Assembly: GCA_014380105.1 (NCBI GenBank)
Contig: JACMKL010000705.1
Coordinates: 1 to 10,413, forward strand
DNA length: 10,413 nucleotides
From: Candidatus Melainabacteria bacterium
Lineage (GTDB): Bacteria; Cyanobacteriota; Vampirovibrionia; Obscuribacterales; Obscuribacteraceae
Reading direction: 5' to 3'
The notes beneath the pieces were generated by a model. That model was not told where the DNA came from. It searched no databases and worked only from the letters and a program-made list of their open reading frames with translations. Positions within the stretch are counted from its first letter, which is position 1. The number at the start of each line of letters is the position of its first letter. The translations under genes were made by a program, and so were the position numbers. This document shows, one piece after another, positions 1 through 7,549 of this stretch.

Positions 1-632
1 AGATGATAAAAGCGCGGGTCATTGAGCTTCAGCATCAAGATTGGAACTTGTAGTAGCGAAGCAATCAACTCATAAGCTTCAAAGTCTGTGCGTGCTCCGT
101 AGCCGCCCCATAGAACCTTTCGTGACGGATGCCAAACCGCATCGCCCTGGCCTTCAAATCGCGGAACCGTCGCGCCTTCGGCAACACCATCAGCGTCGGC
201 GAGAGTAATTACTTTATAGCCATTTGTGAGAAACCACTGGCGATACCATGGCACTTCTTTGCGGCGAGCTTCATGACGCATCTCTCCAAGCAACACAAAC
301 GGCTTTCCGTTTTCATCAAGTCCAGGCAAAACTTGATTAGCAGCGAAGACCATGTCTTCAAGGTCAGCTTGCGGTTCCACTTCTTTGACTTCGCATCCAA
401 GATCTGAAAATACTTGCTTAAGAACTTGCCACTGTTTTGAAGCGAGTTCAACATCAACGTTGCCGACCTGACCATCCATAAAAGGGTTTTTGCTATCTTT
501 AATCGTGAAATAAGTGGGCGGACACATCAGTATGTTGCCCGCATCAATACGTTTCGGAAAGTCGGATACGCCCAGAGGCGCGAGCTGTTCGACTGTGCCG
601 ATCAACTTTTGTTCGTGCATGAGCGTACCCAT
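1..632 (-). CDS. Amidinotransferase-superfamily enzyme (arginine dihydrolase/DDAH-like), C-terminus cut off
   Basis: This is the first 211 residues of a guanidino-group-modifying enzyme of the pentein fold. The family includes arginine deiminases, dimethylarginine dimethylaminohydrolases and cyanobacterial ArgZ/AgrE arginine dihydrolases. Visible family signatures are ILMCPPTYF (residues 34-42), EDMVFAANQ (92-100), EGQGD (160-164), LWGGYGARTD (174-183) and DPRFYHL (205-211). From family knowledge, Glu160 and His210 should be two members of the Cys-His-Glu triad; the catalytic Cys lies beyond the left window edge. The ATG at 632 is chosen because GGAGG sits seven bases upstream; a second ATG is four codons in. 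About 30 residues precede the first conserved strand. The gene lies 53 bases after the redoxin gene on the same strand and may be its operon partner. The superfamily is confident, but the substrate (arginine, methylarginine or another guanidino compound) cannot be decided from this half. Cytosolic, no signal peptide. Confidence 0.88.
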   Translation of the reverse strand, partial: MGTLMHEQKLIGTVEQLAPLGVSDFPKRIDAGNILMCPPTYFTIKDSKNPFMDGQVGNVDVELASKQWQVLKQVFSDLGCEVKEVEPQADLEDMVFAANQVLPGLDENGKPFVLLGEMRHEARRKEVPWYRQWFLTNGYKVITLADADGVAEGATVPRFEGQGDAVWHPSRKVLWGGYGARTDFEAYELIASLLQVPILMLKLNDPRFYH

Positions 633-655
633 TTTTAAACCTCCGAATAACAAGC

Positions 656-683
656 CCGATTTACGATGTTTCGCAAAAATCGG
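656..683 (-). other. Intercistronic hairpin between redoxin and amidinotransferase genes
   Basis: A 7-bp inverted repeat, CCGATTT at 656-662 and AAATCGG at 677-683, encloses a second small stem (CGA 664-666 with TCG 671-673). It fills most of the gap between the two minus-strand genes, just after the redoxin stop. No T-run follows on the minus strand, so it is not a standard intrinsic terminator. A processing or mRNA-stabilising element, or a partial terminator, fits better. The structure is seen; its role is inferred. Confidence 0.4.
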
Positions 684-685
684 TC

Positions 686-1363
686 CTATTTATATTTGAC
701 TGAACAACCGTAAGCTTTTGTCGAATTGGTTGTAACTGGCTTCTTGGCGATTGTTTCGTCAACAGCAGCGGCGACATAATTCTTCGCTGTTTTCACAGCT
801 TCTTTGTCGGCAGAAGTGTTGTCATCGATTGCGCCGGCGTAAACCAGTATGCCCTTGCCGTCGATCACGAACATGTGTGGAGTCGTTTTGGCACTATAGA
901 GACGTCCAACGGTTCCTTCCGAATCAAGTAGCACCGCTGTTGGTGCAGCACCTTTTTCTTTAAAAGTCTTTTTGTGACCGGCACCGCTGTCAGCCCCTTG
1001 CTTTCCTTCGGCTGAAGAACAGATAGAGAGCCAAACTACACCTTTACCAGTATATTTTTTCTGCAAGGTTTGCATGTTGTTTGAGTCGTAATGCTTTTGG
1101 ACGAATGGACAGCCCTGGTTGAACCATTCAAGCACAACTATTTTTCCTTTAAAATCGGAAAGTTTGCGAGACTTACCGTCCCAATCGGAAAGTGTGAATG
1201 CTGGTGCTGTTTTGCCTACTTCAGCACTTGTTGCACTGGCAGCGCCAGCTACCGCAGCAGGGGCCACAGGAGTTTTTGCTGAAGGGCCTGCAGCATTTGC
1301 TGACGGAGCGACTAAAATAAATAATGCTGCAAGCGAATGCATCAAAATAGAGTGTTTGCGCAT
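686..1363 (-). CDS. Exported peroxiredoxin-like (AhpC/TSA, PRX-like) thioredoxin-fold protein
   Basis: A 225-residue protein with a Sec signal peptide (MRKHS n-region, hydrophobic core to about residue 20, likely cleavage after SANA at 24). An Ala/Pro-rich linker follows to about 50, then a thioredoxin-fold redoxin domain (about 50-205). The active-site region reads WFNQGCPFVQKHY with Cys85. It has neither the CxxC of thioredoxins nor the PxxxTxxC of typical peroxiredoxins, and matches the PRX-like group. Further features are Cys115, the cis-Pro loop TTPHMFVID (Pro162) and the C-terminal YGCSVKY with Cys220, a tail I recall as typical of this group. Likely role: extracytoplasmic thiol redox chemistry or peroxide handling; the substrate is unknown. 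Start: ATG at 1363 gives a textbook signal peptide. The in-frame GTG at 1378 adds five residues but has no ribosome site; AGGTGG upstream of the ATG is a weak one at long spacing. It follows the TPR gene by about 41 bases. Confidence 0.85.
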   Translation of the reverse strand: MRKHSILMHSLAALFILVAPSANAAGPSAKTPVAPAAVAGAASATSAEVGKTAPAFTLSDWDGKSRKLSDFKGKIVVLEWFNQGCPFVQKHYDSNNMQTLQKKYTGKGVVWLSICSSAEGKQGADSGAGHKKTFKEKGAAPTAVLLDSEGTVGRLYSAKTTPHMFVIDGKGILVYAGAIDDNTSADKEAVKTAKNYVAAAVDETIAKKPVTTNSTKAYGCSVKYK

Positions 1364-1400
1364 GCGAAATTTTTCCACCTGAAAAGTAAAAGTTTAAGTT

Positions 1401-1418
1401 GCGGTTAATTGTAACCGC
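1401..1418 (-). other. Hairpin over the TPR gene stop codon
   Basis: A perfect 7-bp inverted repeat, GCGGTTA (1401-1407) and TAACCGC (1412-1418), with a four-base loop. The TAA stop of the TPR gene lies in the second arm as read on the minus strand. Downstream on that strand the sequence is A/T-rich with broken T clusters (1383-1400) but no continuous T-run, so it would be a weak terminator at best. It may be an attenuating or processing element between the TPR and redoxin genes. Confidence 0.4.
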
Positions 1419-3273
1419 TTTGCTTTGTCTTTGTTCTCGCCAGCAAATCACGCACTTTGTCAGCCCTGGGCTGGTTCTTATACTTTACGAGCAAATCAAG
1501 ATACTGATGTAAAGCGTCCTGGATTTTAGGGTCAATGCGCTCAATTTTATTCTTCTCAATCACGCGCGAAACGTCGGTAAAGAAAGACAGTGCCTGCTTA
1601 TCCATGTTGAGCTTGGCGGCATCCTTACCCATTAGTGACATAACATCCAAATAGGTCGGATGCTCCGCGCTCATACCGCGTGAGTTAATCAATTCCATTG
1701 ATTTTTCAGCCATACGCGCAGCGTTGTCTGGATTGTTCTGCAAAAGCGCTATCTCACCACGTTTTACATAATAGGCAGATAAGGCGGGATTTTTCGAGCT
1801 CGTCGCTTTTTCAATTAAGTCAGCGCCGGCTAACAAAAGTTGATCGGCATACGCAATTTGACCACAGCGCTCAAGAGCGTCAGCAGCCTGGTGACAGACT
1901 GCAGAAGCGCGCAGTGGCGGCAGGTTTTTTTGCGCTTTCTCGACCATTTTCATAACGTCCGAACGAAAATTCAATTCTTTAGTCGCATCGCTTTGCTGAT
2001 GAGCAGCTTCCATTAAACCAATTAAAAATGTAATTTTGAAATCTTCAACGCGCCCCTTTGCTGTTGCCATCGCACTCAAGCCTTTATTGAATTCGCTTTC
2101 AGCGGCAAGACCGTTGTGTTGACACAGTTCCAGGCGCCCGTAGCGAACCATAATTGCCAATTCCAGGCGGTTTTTCTCTTCTATATCAGTAAGATTTTGC
2201 ACCGACTTCATTGCCAGATCCAGCTGTTCCTTACATAGATCGAAACGTCCGTCAGTGGCGTAAAAGTCTGAAAGAACAAGCCTGGTGGAAGGCAGCGGTC
2301 GCAATTGAATTACCTTTTTAAATATCGCTTCAGCTTTTTCAGTATTGCCTTTTCGTAAATTCAGTCCGCCGAGCTCTTCCAAAAGCCCGAGCACTCCAGG
2401 CTCTCCACTGATTTCACTATCAAGTTTGCCACTCAAGATTTTATCCAGCGGAAAAATTTCGAGGTAAATTTTCTCAGCTTCAGCAAGGCGTCCCCAACGG
2501 ACATTGTTTTGTGCCAGCTTGATTCTGAGCGATGCAATATCTTCTTTTGCACCTGGATTAAATCGCTTGAGCCAGTCCAAACCAGATTCGAGAATACTGT
2601 CAGAAAGCTCATAACGACCAAGGTAGCTGCAGGAAGTAGCAATTGTCTGAACATTCTGACCTGTGAATTTCAATGCGGTCTGACAGGCCAGGACGGTCAA
2701 TGATAGCCACAAAACAATCAGGATGCGACGCGAAGTAGTCGCTCCGCGAAAGCGTCCTTTCCATTCGGCATAATCGATCAAACGCCCCGTTTTGGCTAAT
2801 CTATCAGCGTAATTCTCAAGGCTCGACCCGACCAAAATTGACGCCCATAGCCCCGAAATCTTGGAGTATTCGGCGACTTGAAAGTAGTACTTTTCAGCTT
2901 CTTCATAGCGTTTTTGAAAATTAAGAGAATCAGCCAACTCGCCAATCGGCGCAATCATCCAGAACCATTTGGCGCCCGGAAGTTTGTCGCGCCAGATCAT
3001 TTCGGTGCGCGCAATGCGCTCAAGACCTGAGTAATAGCCAATCAGAACAAATAGCTTTTTAGGAAAATCGAAAATGGAAAAAATCGCGATTATGGCGCAT
3101 AGAATGGCTGGACCAATTGAAGTCAAGAACAGCGTGTCTGGCGATGCACCGGTTTTACTTGCAAAATATGCTGCTGCCGAAAAATTTAGAAAGCCAAGGA
3201 CGCTTGCGAAAAGCAGTATTGACACTGCCGCAAAAGAAAGAAATAACCACAGAATTTCGAAACGTCCACCCAT
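1405..3273 (-). CDS. Membrane-anchored TPR-repeat protein, function unknown
   Basis: A 622-residue protein with two N-terminal membrane segments (about 7-31 and 47-68) and a third after a short helical stretch (about 183-203), followed by some 400 residues of helical repeats. The clearest tetratricopeptide units are near 255-275 (GRLAEAEKIYLEIFP) and 305-330 (GNTEKAEAIFKKVIQLRP). Helix pairs with degenerate TPR spacing continue to the C-terminus. TPR arrays bind proteins, so an assembly or scaffolding role at the membrane is likely, but no partner is evident. The last residues are Lys/Arg-rich (around VRDLLARTKTKQ). Start: ATG 3273 is preferred over the in-frame GTG 3288, which adds five residues; neither has a clear Shine-Dalgarno sequence. 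TCTAAT at 3285-3280, a possible -10 element, would place the transcript start at the ATG. It is divergent from the gene at 3415 and possibly first in an operon with the redoxin and amidinotransferase. Confidence 0.8.
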   Translation of the reverse strand: MGGRFEILWLFLSFAAVSILLFASVLGFLNFSAAAYFASKTGASPDTLFLTSIGPAILCAIIAIFSIFDFPKKLFVLIGYYSGLERIARTEMIWRDKLPGAKWFWMIAPIGELADSLNFQKRYEEAEKYYFQVAEYSKISGLWASILVGSSLENYADRLAKTGRLIDYAEWKGRFRGATTSRRILIVLWLSLTVLACQTALKFTGQNVQTIATSCSYLGRYELSDSILESGLDWLKRFNPGAKEDIASLRIKLAQNNVRWGRLAEAEKIYLEIFPLDKILSGKLDSEISGEPGVLGLLEELGGLNLRKGNTEKAEAIFKKVIQLRPLPSTRLVLSDFYATDGRFDLCKEQLDLAMKSVQNLTDIEEKNRLELAIMVRYGRLELCQHNGLAAESEFNKGLSAMATAKGRVEDFKITFLIGLMEAAHQQSDATKELNFRSDVMKMVEKAQKNLPPLRASAVCHQAADALERCGQIAYADQLLLAGADLIEKATSSKNPALSAYYVKRGEIALLQNNPDNAARMAEKSMELINSRGMSAEHPTYLDVMSLMGKDAAKLNMDKQALSFFTDVSRVIEKNKIERIDPKIQDALHQYLDLLVKYKNQPRADKVRDLLARTKTKQSGYN

Positions 3274-3391
3274 TAACTTATTAGACACGATGTCGGCATC
3301 AAAATGTAAGCTAATCGCGCCTCGTAAAAAGAAATTGGATTGCTCACCCGCCTTGTGATCTTCCTGTCATTAATGTCCTACACACTTATTA

Positions 3392-3405
3392 CTGTGGGGA
3401 CACAG
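3392..3405 (+). other. Small hairpin overlapping the likely ribosome site of the lysozyme-like gene
   Basis: CTGTG (3392-3396) and CACAG (3401-3405) form a 5-bp stem with loop GGGA. The weak ribosome site AGG (3404-3406), eight bases before the ATG at 3415, is partly inside the second arm. If transcribed it could reduce translation initiation. A stem this short may be chance. I see no convincing promoter in the 141 bases between the two divergent genes. Confidence 0.25.
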
Positions 3406-3414
3406 GTATAAGAG

Positions 3415-5268
3415 ATGGCAACAAGTTTCGAATTTAGAGAGCCGATAGCGTTTACACCGCAAGTCAGCAGTCCATTCCAGGCGCAGCTTGGCAACTCGGA
3501 GGCATTCAATTTCTTTCGGTCGCCGGAGAGAAATTCCTCTTCAGAGCAGAATCCTGAATTTCTAAACTTCAAAAGTCCATTTGCACCAACCGAGGGTTCG
3601 TTGCCTTCAGTAAATACACCAGAAGGGAAAGAGCTGCGAACAGCTTTAGAGAGTCCTGGTGCGCTAAATTTCTCAACGCCGGTAGATAACGCTGCTTCAG
3701 GAAAAAAACCGGACTATAAAATCGTTGAAGAGAATGGCAAGCCCAAACTGGTCAAAGTCGGTGACGGCGACCCGATGGCAGACGGAAAGCTAAATATAGA
3801 AATTGACACTGGAAATAAAAGCCTCGCAGAGAGCATCAAGAACGCCGACAAAAATCTCAAACAATTAGTAAAAGATCTCATTTCTTATTGGACCAAAAAT
3901 CATCCTGGTACAGAAATTCCAGCATGGATGCAGGGAATTCTTGACTCTCAACCATTTATTCCAGAAGGTCAATCCTCTCCCACACCAATTTCATCCAATC
4001 CTAATCAAGCCTCCAGCCCGGTTGAGCAGCCTCCAGCCCAATCGGCTAGCCCGAGCTGGCAAGGGGACTACCGTTCAGGAGGGGGCAATGGATACTCGCC
4101 CGACTACGGAGGCTCACTGCCCTCAAATTCTGAATCCTATTATCGCGGCGGGGGTGAAGATAACAGCTGGAGCGTTCCTAGCGAAGCACCAAACTTCGGA
4201 GAAAGTCCGTTCGTCGATAAGTTAGTGAAAACATTGATGGCAAATGAAGGTGCTCTCAATGGAGATGGAACACCAAAATTCACCGCTTTTAATCCGGATG
4301 ATAACGGTGGAATATCTGTAGGACTCAGACAATGGCACGCTGGCGGTGCTCTGCCTGAACTTCTCAACGCCTGGAAAGCAGAAGATCCTCAAAAGTTCGA
4401 ACAATATTTTAAGGGTCACTCACCAGATCAAATCAACAACATGAGTTCCGCAGAGTTTGCAAATAGCCCGGGCATGACTGAAGGTATGAAGGCAGCTCTA
4501 GCCGATCCTGAATACCAGAAAGTACAAACACGCCTGATTGAAGATTGGGTGAAAAGAGAAGTAAAAACAGGAATGGATCTTGGTTTAACAGGCGAAACAG
4601 AACTGGCTGTTTTTGTTGATGTCTCCAATCAATATGGACAAGATACTGCCACCAGAGCCGCGTCTATTGGAAAAGCCGATGGTGATCAAGGCAAGCAAAT
4701 GAATGATTCTGCTCGCGGTGGTCAATATGCTGAAAGATTTGCCAGAATCGAGGAAAACTTTTCTGAAAATTCTGCCAGCTTGACAGCGAAAGCTCCTGCG
4801 GCATCGGGTTTCAATGCTCGCCTTGCCGATGCGATCGAAGTCCAAGACGCAAACATGGCAGGTACAGGAAGGTGCGCAGCTGCAGTTCAAGTAGCCCTTA
4901 GAGACGCTGGACTTGGTGAATTCATGGGCTCTGGAAACGGCTGGGACATGCTCGGACCACTTAAAAGTAGCGGGAAATTTGTAGAAATCTCCCAGAATCA
5001 AGCCACCAGGGGCGATATCATAGTTCGTCCTCCGTCGGCTGCGCAGGATGATAGCGTATATGGTGACATCTCTGTAGTCACTAGCAACAATGGCGGTGTC
5101 ATTACACAGACAAACGACGCCAGTTACCAGTTCCACAACCAAAACTCTCGCTATGACGATAAGGCTGTCTTCCTTCGCTACGTTGGAGACAAGTCACAAA
5201 CTGAAGTAACTGATAATAGTGAAGCCGCGAAAAAAGAAGAGCCTGCGAAAGAGAAGAAAAACGCATAA
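3415..5268 (+). CDS. Large two-domain cell-wall-hydrolase-like protein (lysozyme/chitosanase-like plus degenerate CHAP-like domain)
   Basis: A 617-residue protein. Residues 1-95 are low complexity with repeated [FL][EN]F..P motifs. About 97-180 is a small charged domain (PDYKIVEENGKPKLVKVGDG, then helices). About 180-265 is a Pro/Ser/Gly/Tyr-rich linker. Residues 266-430 resemble lysozyme-fold glycosidases of the GH46-chitosanase type: NEG (Glu278), then NPDDNGGISVGLRQWHAGG (293-311), giving a candidate acid Glu278 and Asp295 or Asp296. Residues 470-590 look like a CHAP/NlpC-P60 cysteine peptidase: GRCAAAVQVAL with Cys487, then RGDIIV, then YGDISVV (549-555), where an active enzyme would have His in place of Asp551. 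The tail (about 595-617) is Lys/Glu-rich. The expected target is peptidoglycan or a related glycan. There is no Sec signal peptide or membrane segment, so export would need another route. ATG 3415 has only a weak AGG upstream. It converges on the histidine kinase with a 22-base gap and no obvious terminator. The fold calls are by motif memory and moderate; the gene itself is certain. Confidence 0.72.
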   Translation: MATSFEFREPIAFTPQVSSPFQAQLGNSEAFNFFRSPERNSSSEQNPEFLNFKSPFAPTEGSLPSVNTPEGKELRTALESPGALNFSTPVDNAASGKKPDYKIVEENGKPKLVKVGDGDPMADGKLNIEIDTGNKSLAESIKNADKNLKQLVKDLISYWTKNHPGTEIPAWMQGILDSQPFIPEGQSSPTPISSNPNQASSPVEQPPAQSASPSWQGDYRSGGGNGYSPDYGGSLPSNSESYYRGGGEDNSWSVPSEAPNFGESPFVDKLVKTLMANEGALNGDGTPKFTAFNPDDNGGISVGLRQWHAGGALPELLNAWKAEDPQKFEQYFKGHSPDQINNMSSAEFANSPGMTEGMKAALADPEYQKVQTRLIEDWVKREVKTGMDLGLTGETELAVFVDVSNQYGQDTATRAASIGKADGDQGKQMNDSARGGQYAERFARIEENFSENSASLTAKAPAASGFNARLADAIEVQDANMAGTGRCAAAVQVALRDAGLGEFMGSGNGWDMLGPLKSSGKFVEISQNQATRGDIIVRPPSAAQDDSVYGDISVVTSNNGGVITQTNDASYQFHNQNSRYDDKAVFLRYVGDKSQTEVTDNSEAAKKEEPAKEKKNA

Positions 5269-5290
5269 AGGCAGCGAGGTTCGAGAAGAC

Positions 5291-7486
5291 TTAGGATACG
5301 GGTCTAAGCGGCACTCTAAACCAAAACTCACTGCCCTTACCGAGTTCAGATACAACACCGATTTTGCCTCGATGCTCACGAACAATCGCTTTACAAATTG
5401 CCAGACCCAGACCTGAACCTTTGCGCTTAGCGGAATCTATTCCAACTTGTTTAAAACGTTCGAAGACAGTTTCTCGACTTTGGGCAGCGATTCCGGGTCC
5501 GAAATCTACAACTTTGAATAGATAATCAGAATCCTCACATGCACCTGAGACCATAACTTGATGCTGAGGTGATGAGAACTTTATGGCATTCGATAGAAGA
5601 TTGACGAGCACCTGAATAATCCGCTCGCCATCGACAATTATCTGAGCATCCTCAATATCTACTATCAAATCAACAAACTCACTTTCAGCAAAATCGCGAA
5701 CAGAGTCGAGCGAAGCTGTGATCAATTCCTGAGCACTGTTGGTCCTCAAATTGAGCTCCATCATTCCTGAATCAAGTTTCTCGATATCCAAAAGATCTCG
5801 CACCAGAGCTAGCAATCTTTCTAGATTTCGCTCAGCCAATTCGAGCCTTTGCCCTCCTTGCTCGGTCAATTCGCCATAAGTGCCCATTGAGGCCAGCTGT
5901 AAAAACCCTCGAACGGAATTTAGTGGTGTTCTAAGATCGTGACTGACCATCGCGACAAAATCTCTTTTCAGTTGATCAGCCTTTGTCCGCTCAGTAATGT
6001 CGACAACCATAACCAAATGCAGTTGCCCCGTTCCAAACCCAAATGGCGCCACGGAAATCTCAACCGGCAGATAATCACCGTCCCTGCGATTGAGCTCAGT
6101 TACAAGTGGTTTTTCTCCCGCCAGCCTTAAGAGAGCTTCCAGAGCTGTATCCTGTTTAAGGCCGTCTGATGTATTCAGTGACGCGAAAAGAGCATTCAAG
6201 TCCTGTCCAATGAGATAGTCCGTTGGCTGATCCGTAAGTCTTTCGATGGTAGGATTTGTCGATTGAACTATGCCTTCGCTATCAATTGTGATCAGACCGA
6301 CGGGCATGTTCGCAACTAAAGATCTAATTAGAGATTCACTCTCTCTAACCCGGTTTTCTGCCGCTTTACGCTCTGAGACGTCATGGGCAACACAAAAAAA
6401 TGCTTGTTCTGACTCTGACCAACGGGTTGACCAAACTATATCAATGAGGTCTCCGTTGCTCTTTCTAAGGCGTCCCTCTATTCTTACTTCTTCATTCTGC
6501 GAGCGGGCGCCAAGCATTCCTTCTGAAATTATAGTCCTGTGCTCTTCATCGATCATGCTAAGCAAGCGCCGTCCTATAACGTCTTCAGGAGTGTATCCCC
6601 AGAGTTTTTGCACAACCGGATTGACCGCTTGAAAGTTAAGCGAGCTGTCGAGAGAACAAATCACATCATTGGCATTGTCTAGGACAGCTCTTTCTCGTTG
6701 AGAAGCTTCCAACAATGTGGCCGCCATCTGGTGAAAACGCCTGTCGAGTTCGCCTAATTCATCGTTCTCTTTCATAGGCTCATAGAGCGGTCTTCCGCTA
6801 GAAAGCCTGACACTATTCTCGCGCAAGATCTTGAAGCGCTTAGTAGTCGTGCGATTGAAGTGAAACATCAACAAACCGGCTATAGCAATATTGCCTACAA
6901 GTCCTAGCGTTATAAACTCAAATATTCGCCTGCGCGACTCCTGTTCTCCTACCGTATCTTTGGAGTATTGGCTCTTTTCGTTTTTGGCGATCAAAACCAT
7001 TCGGTCAGCAAAACGATTGATGACTTTCTGTATATCCTTGTTGAGTTCGTAGCCGACCATAAGCTGGAAAGACATATCGTCGACCGGTTGTTCGACTCTC
7101 CGAAAGACACCATCCAGCGCTTTCAAAACATCCACTCTGGCAACGGACACACTCTCTAACTGTTTCTTTCTAGAAGCATTAGCAGCAAGCAATGCCTCCA
7201 ACTGATAAAGATCGCCCTCGAATTCCCGGCGTACTTCTACAAATTTTTTCCGGAAATTTTTACTTCGGCTAGAGTAATAACTGATTAGATTATGAAGGCA
7301 CTCATAAAAGTGAATTTGAGTGGTATCAACTGTTGCTACAATCGATTTTGAATAGCGTTGTCTTTGAGATTCATGCTCGGCTTGACGAAGTAGATCTGTC
7401 AAAACGAACATTATGGTGAGTTCGAATGTCAGCGGAATAGCGACGAGAATTAAGGCTCTTTGAGATAAGGTGAGTGAGAAGTCCAT
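5291..7486 (-). CDS. Membrane sensor histidine kinase, CHASE3-like sensor-HAMP-PAS-PAS-HisKA-HATPase
   Basis: A complete 731-residue kinase. Order: TM1 about 10-31; extracytoplasmic helical region about 32-187, of CHASE3-like length and character; TM2 about 189-209; HAMP about 210-262; PAS1 about 263-375, ending in DVSERKAAE; PAS2 about 385-500, ending in DITERTKAD; HisKA with phosphoacceptor His516 in VSHDLRTPLN; HATPase with N-box NLLSNAIKF (Asn629, Asn633), G1 DFGPG (661-665), F-box VFERF (674-678), G2 KGSGLGL (689-695) and G3 GKGSEF (716-721). All key kinase residues are present, so it should be active. There is no receiver domain, so it needs a separate regulator; the OmpR-type regulator at 9247-9918 on the same strand is the obvious partner. 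An in-frame TAA directly precedes the ATG, so the start cannot lie further upstream. There is no Shine-Dalgarno sequence, but a promoter-like element is placed for leaderless transcription. The signal sensed is unknown; PAS cores show no cofactor motif I can read. Confidence 0.95.
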   Translation of the reverse strand: MDFSLTLSQRALILVAIPLTFELTIMFVLTDLLRQAEHESQRQRYSKSIVATVDTTQIHFYECLHNLISYYSSRSKNFRKKFVEVRREFEGDLYQLEALLAANASRKKQLESVSVARVDVLKALDGVFRRVEQPVDDMSFQLMVGYELNKDIQKVINRFADRMVLIAKNEKSQYSKDTVGEQESRRRIFEFITLGLVGNIAIAGLLMFHFNRTTTKRFKILRENSVRLSSGRPLYEPMKENDELGELDRRFHQMAATLLEASQRERAVLDNANDVICSLDSSLNFQAVNPVVQKLWGYTPEDVIGRRLLSMIDEEHRTIISEGMLGARSQNEEVRIEGRLRKSNGDLIDIVWSTRWSESEQAFFCVAHDVSERKAAENRVRESESLIRSLVANMPVGLITIDSEGIVQSTNPTIERLTDQPTDYLIGQDLNALFASLNTSDGLKQDTALEALLRLAGEKPLVTELNRRDGDYLPVEISVAPFGFGTGQLHLVMVVDITERTKADQLKRDFVAMVSHDLRTPLNSVRGFLQLASMGTYGELTEQGGQRLELAERNLERLLALVRDLLDIEKLDSGMMELNLRTNSAQELITASLDSVRDFAESEFVDLIVDIEDAQIIVDGERIIQVLVNLLSNAIKFSSPQHQVMVSGACEDSDYLFKVVDFGPGIAAQSRETVFERFKQVGIDSAKRKGSGLGLAICKAIVREHRGKIGVVSELGKGSEFWFRVPLRPVS

Positions 7487-7492
7487 TTAGAT

Positions 7493-7523
7493 ATTGTATT
7501 TCGCCACGCCTACTATTTGGCAA
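7493..7523 (-). promoter_or_regulatory. Candidate promoter giving a leaderless kinase transcript
   Basis: On the minus strand, TTGCCA (7523-7518; 5 of 6 to the -35 consensus) and TACAAT (7498-7493; 5 of 6 to the -10 consensus) are separated by 19 bases, at the long end of the usual range. The -10 hexamer ends six bases before the ATG at 7486, so the predicted +1 is the A of the start codon. The lack of a ribosome site before this ATG agrees. The promoter lies in the 63-base gap after the 496-residue gene, so the kinase could be expressed separately from it. Confidence 0.4.
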
Positions 7524-7549
7524 AAGAGTTTTGGTCGAAAAAGCAATTC

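Noticed and set aside
209..475. 88-residue minus-strand reading frame inside the left-edge gene
   Set aside because: It lies in another frame of the amidinotransferase gene, whose frame is open from 632 to the window edge and carries family motifs.
4585..5142. 185-residue minus-strand open frame
   Set aside because: It is antisense to the C-terminal domains of the 617-residue protein; its translation has no recognisable pattern and no ribosome site that I can see.
5290..5308. CTTAG...CTAAG inverted repeat as a terminator between the convergent genes
   Set aside because: It is only a 5-bp stem with a 9-base loop and no T-run, and it lies inside the kinase coding end.
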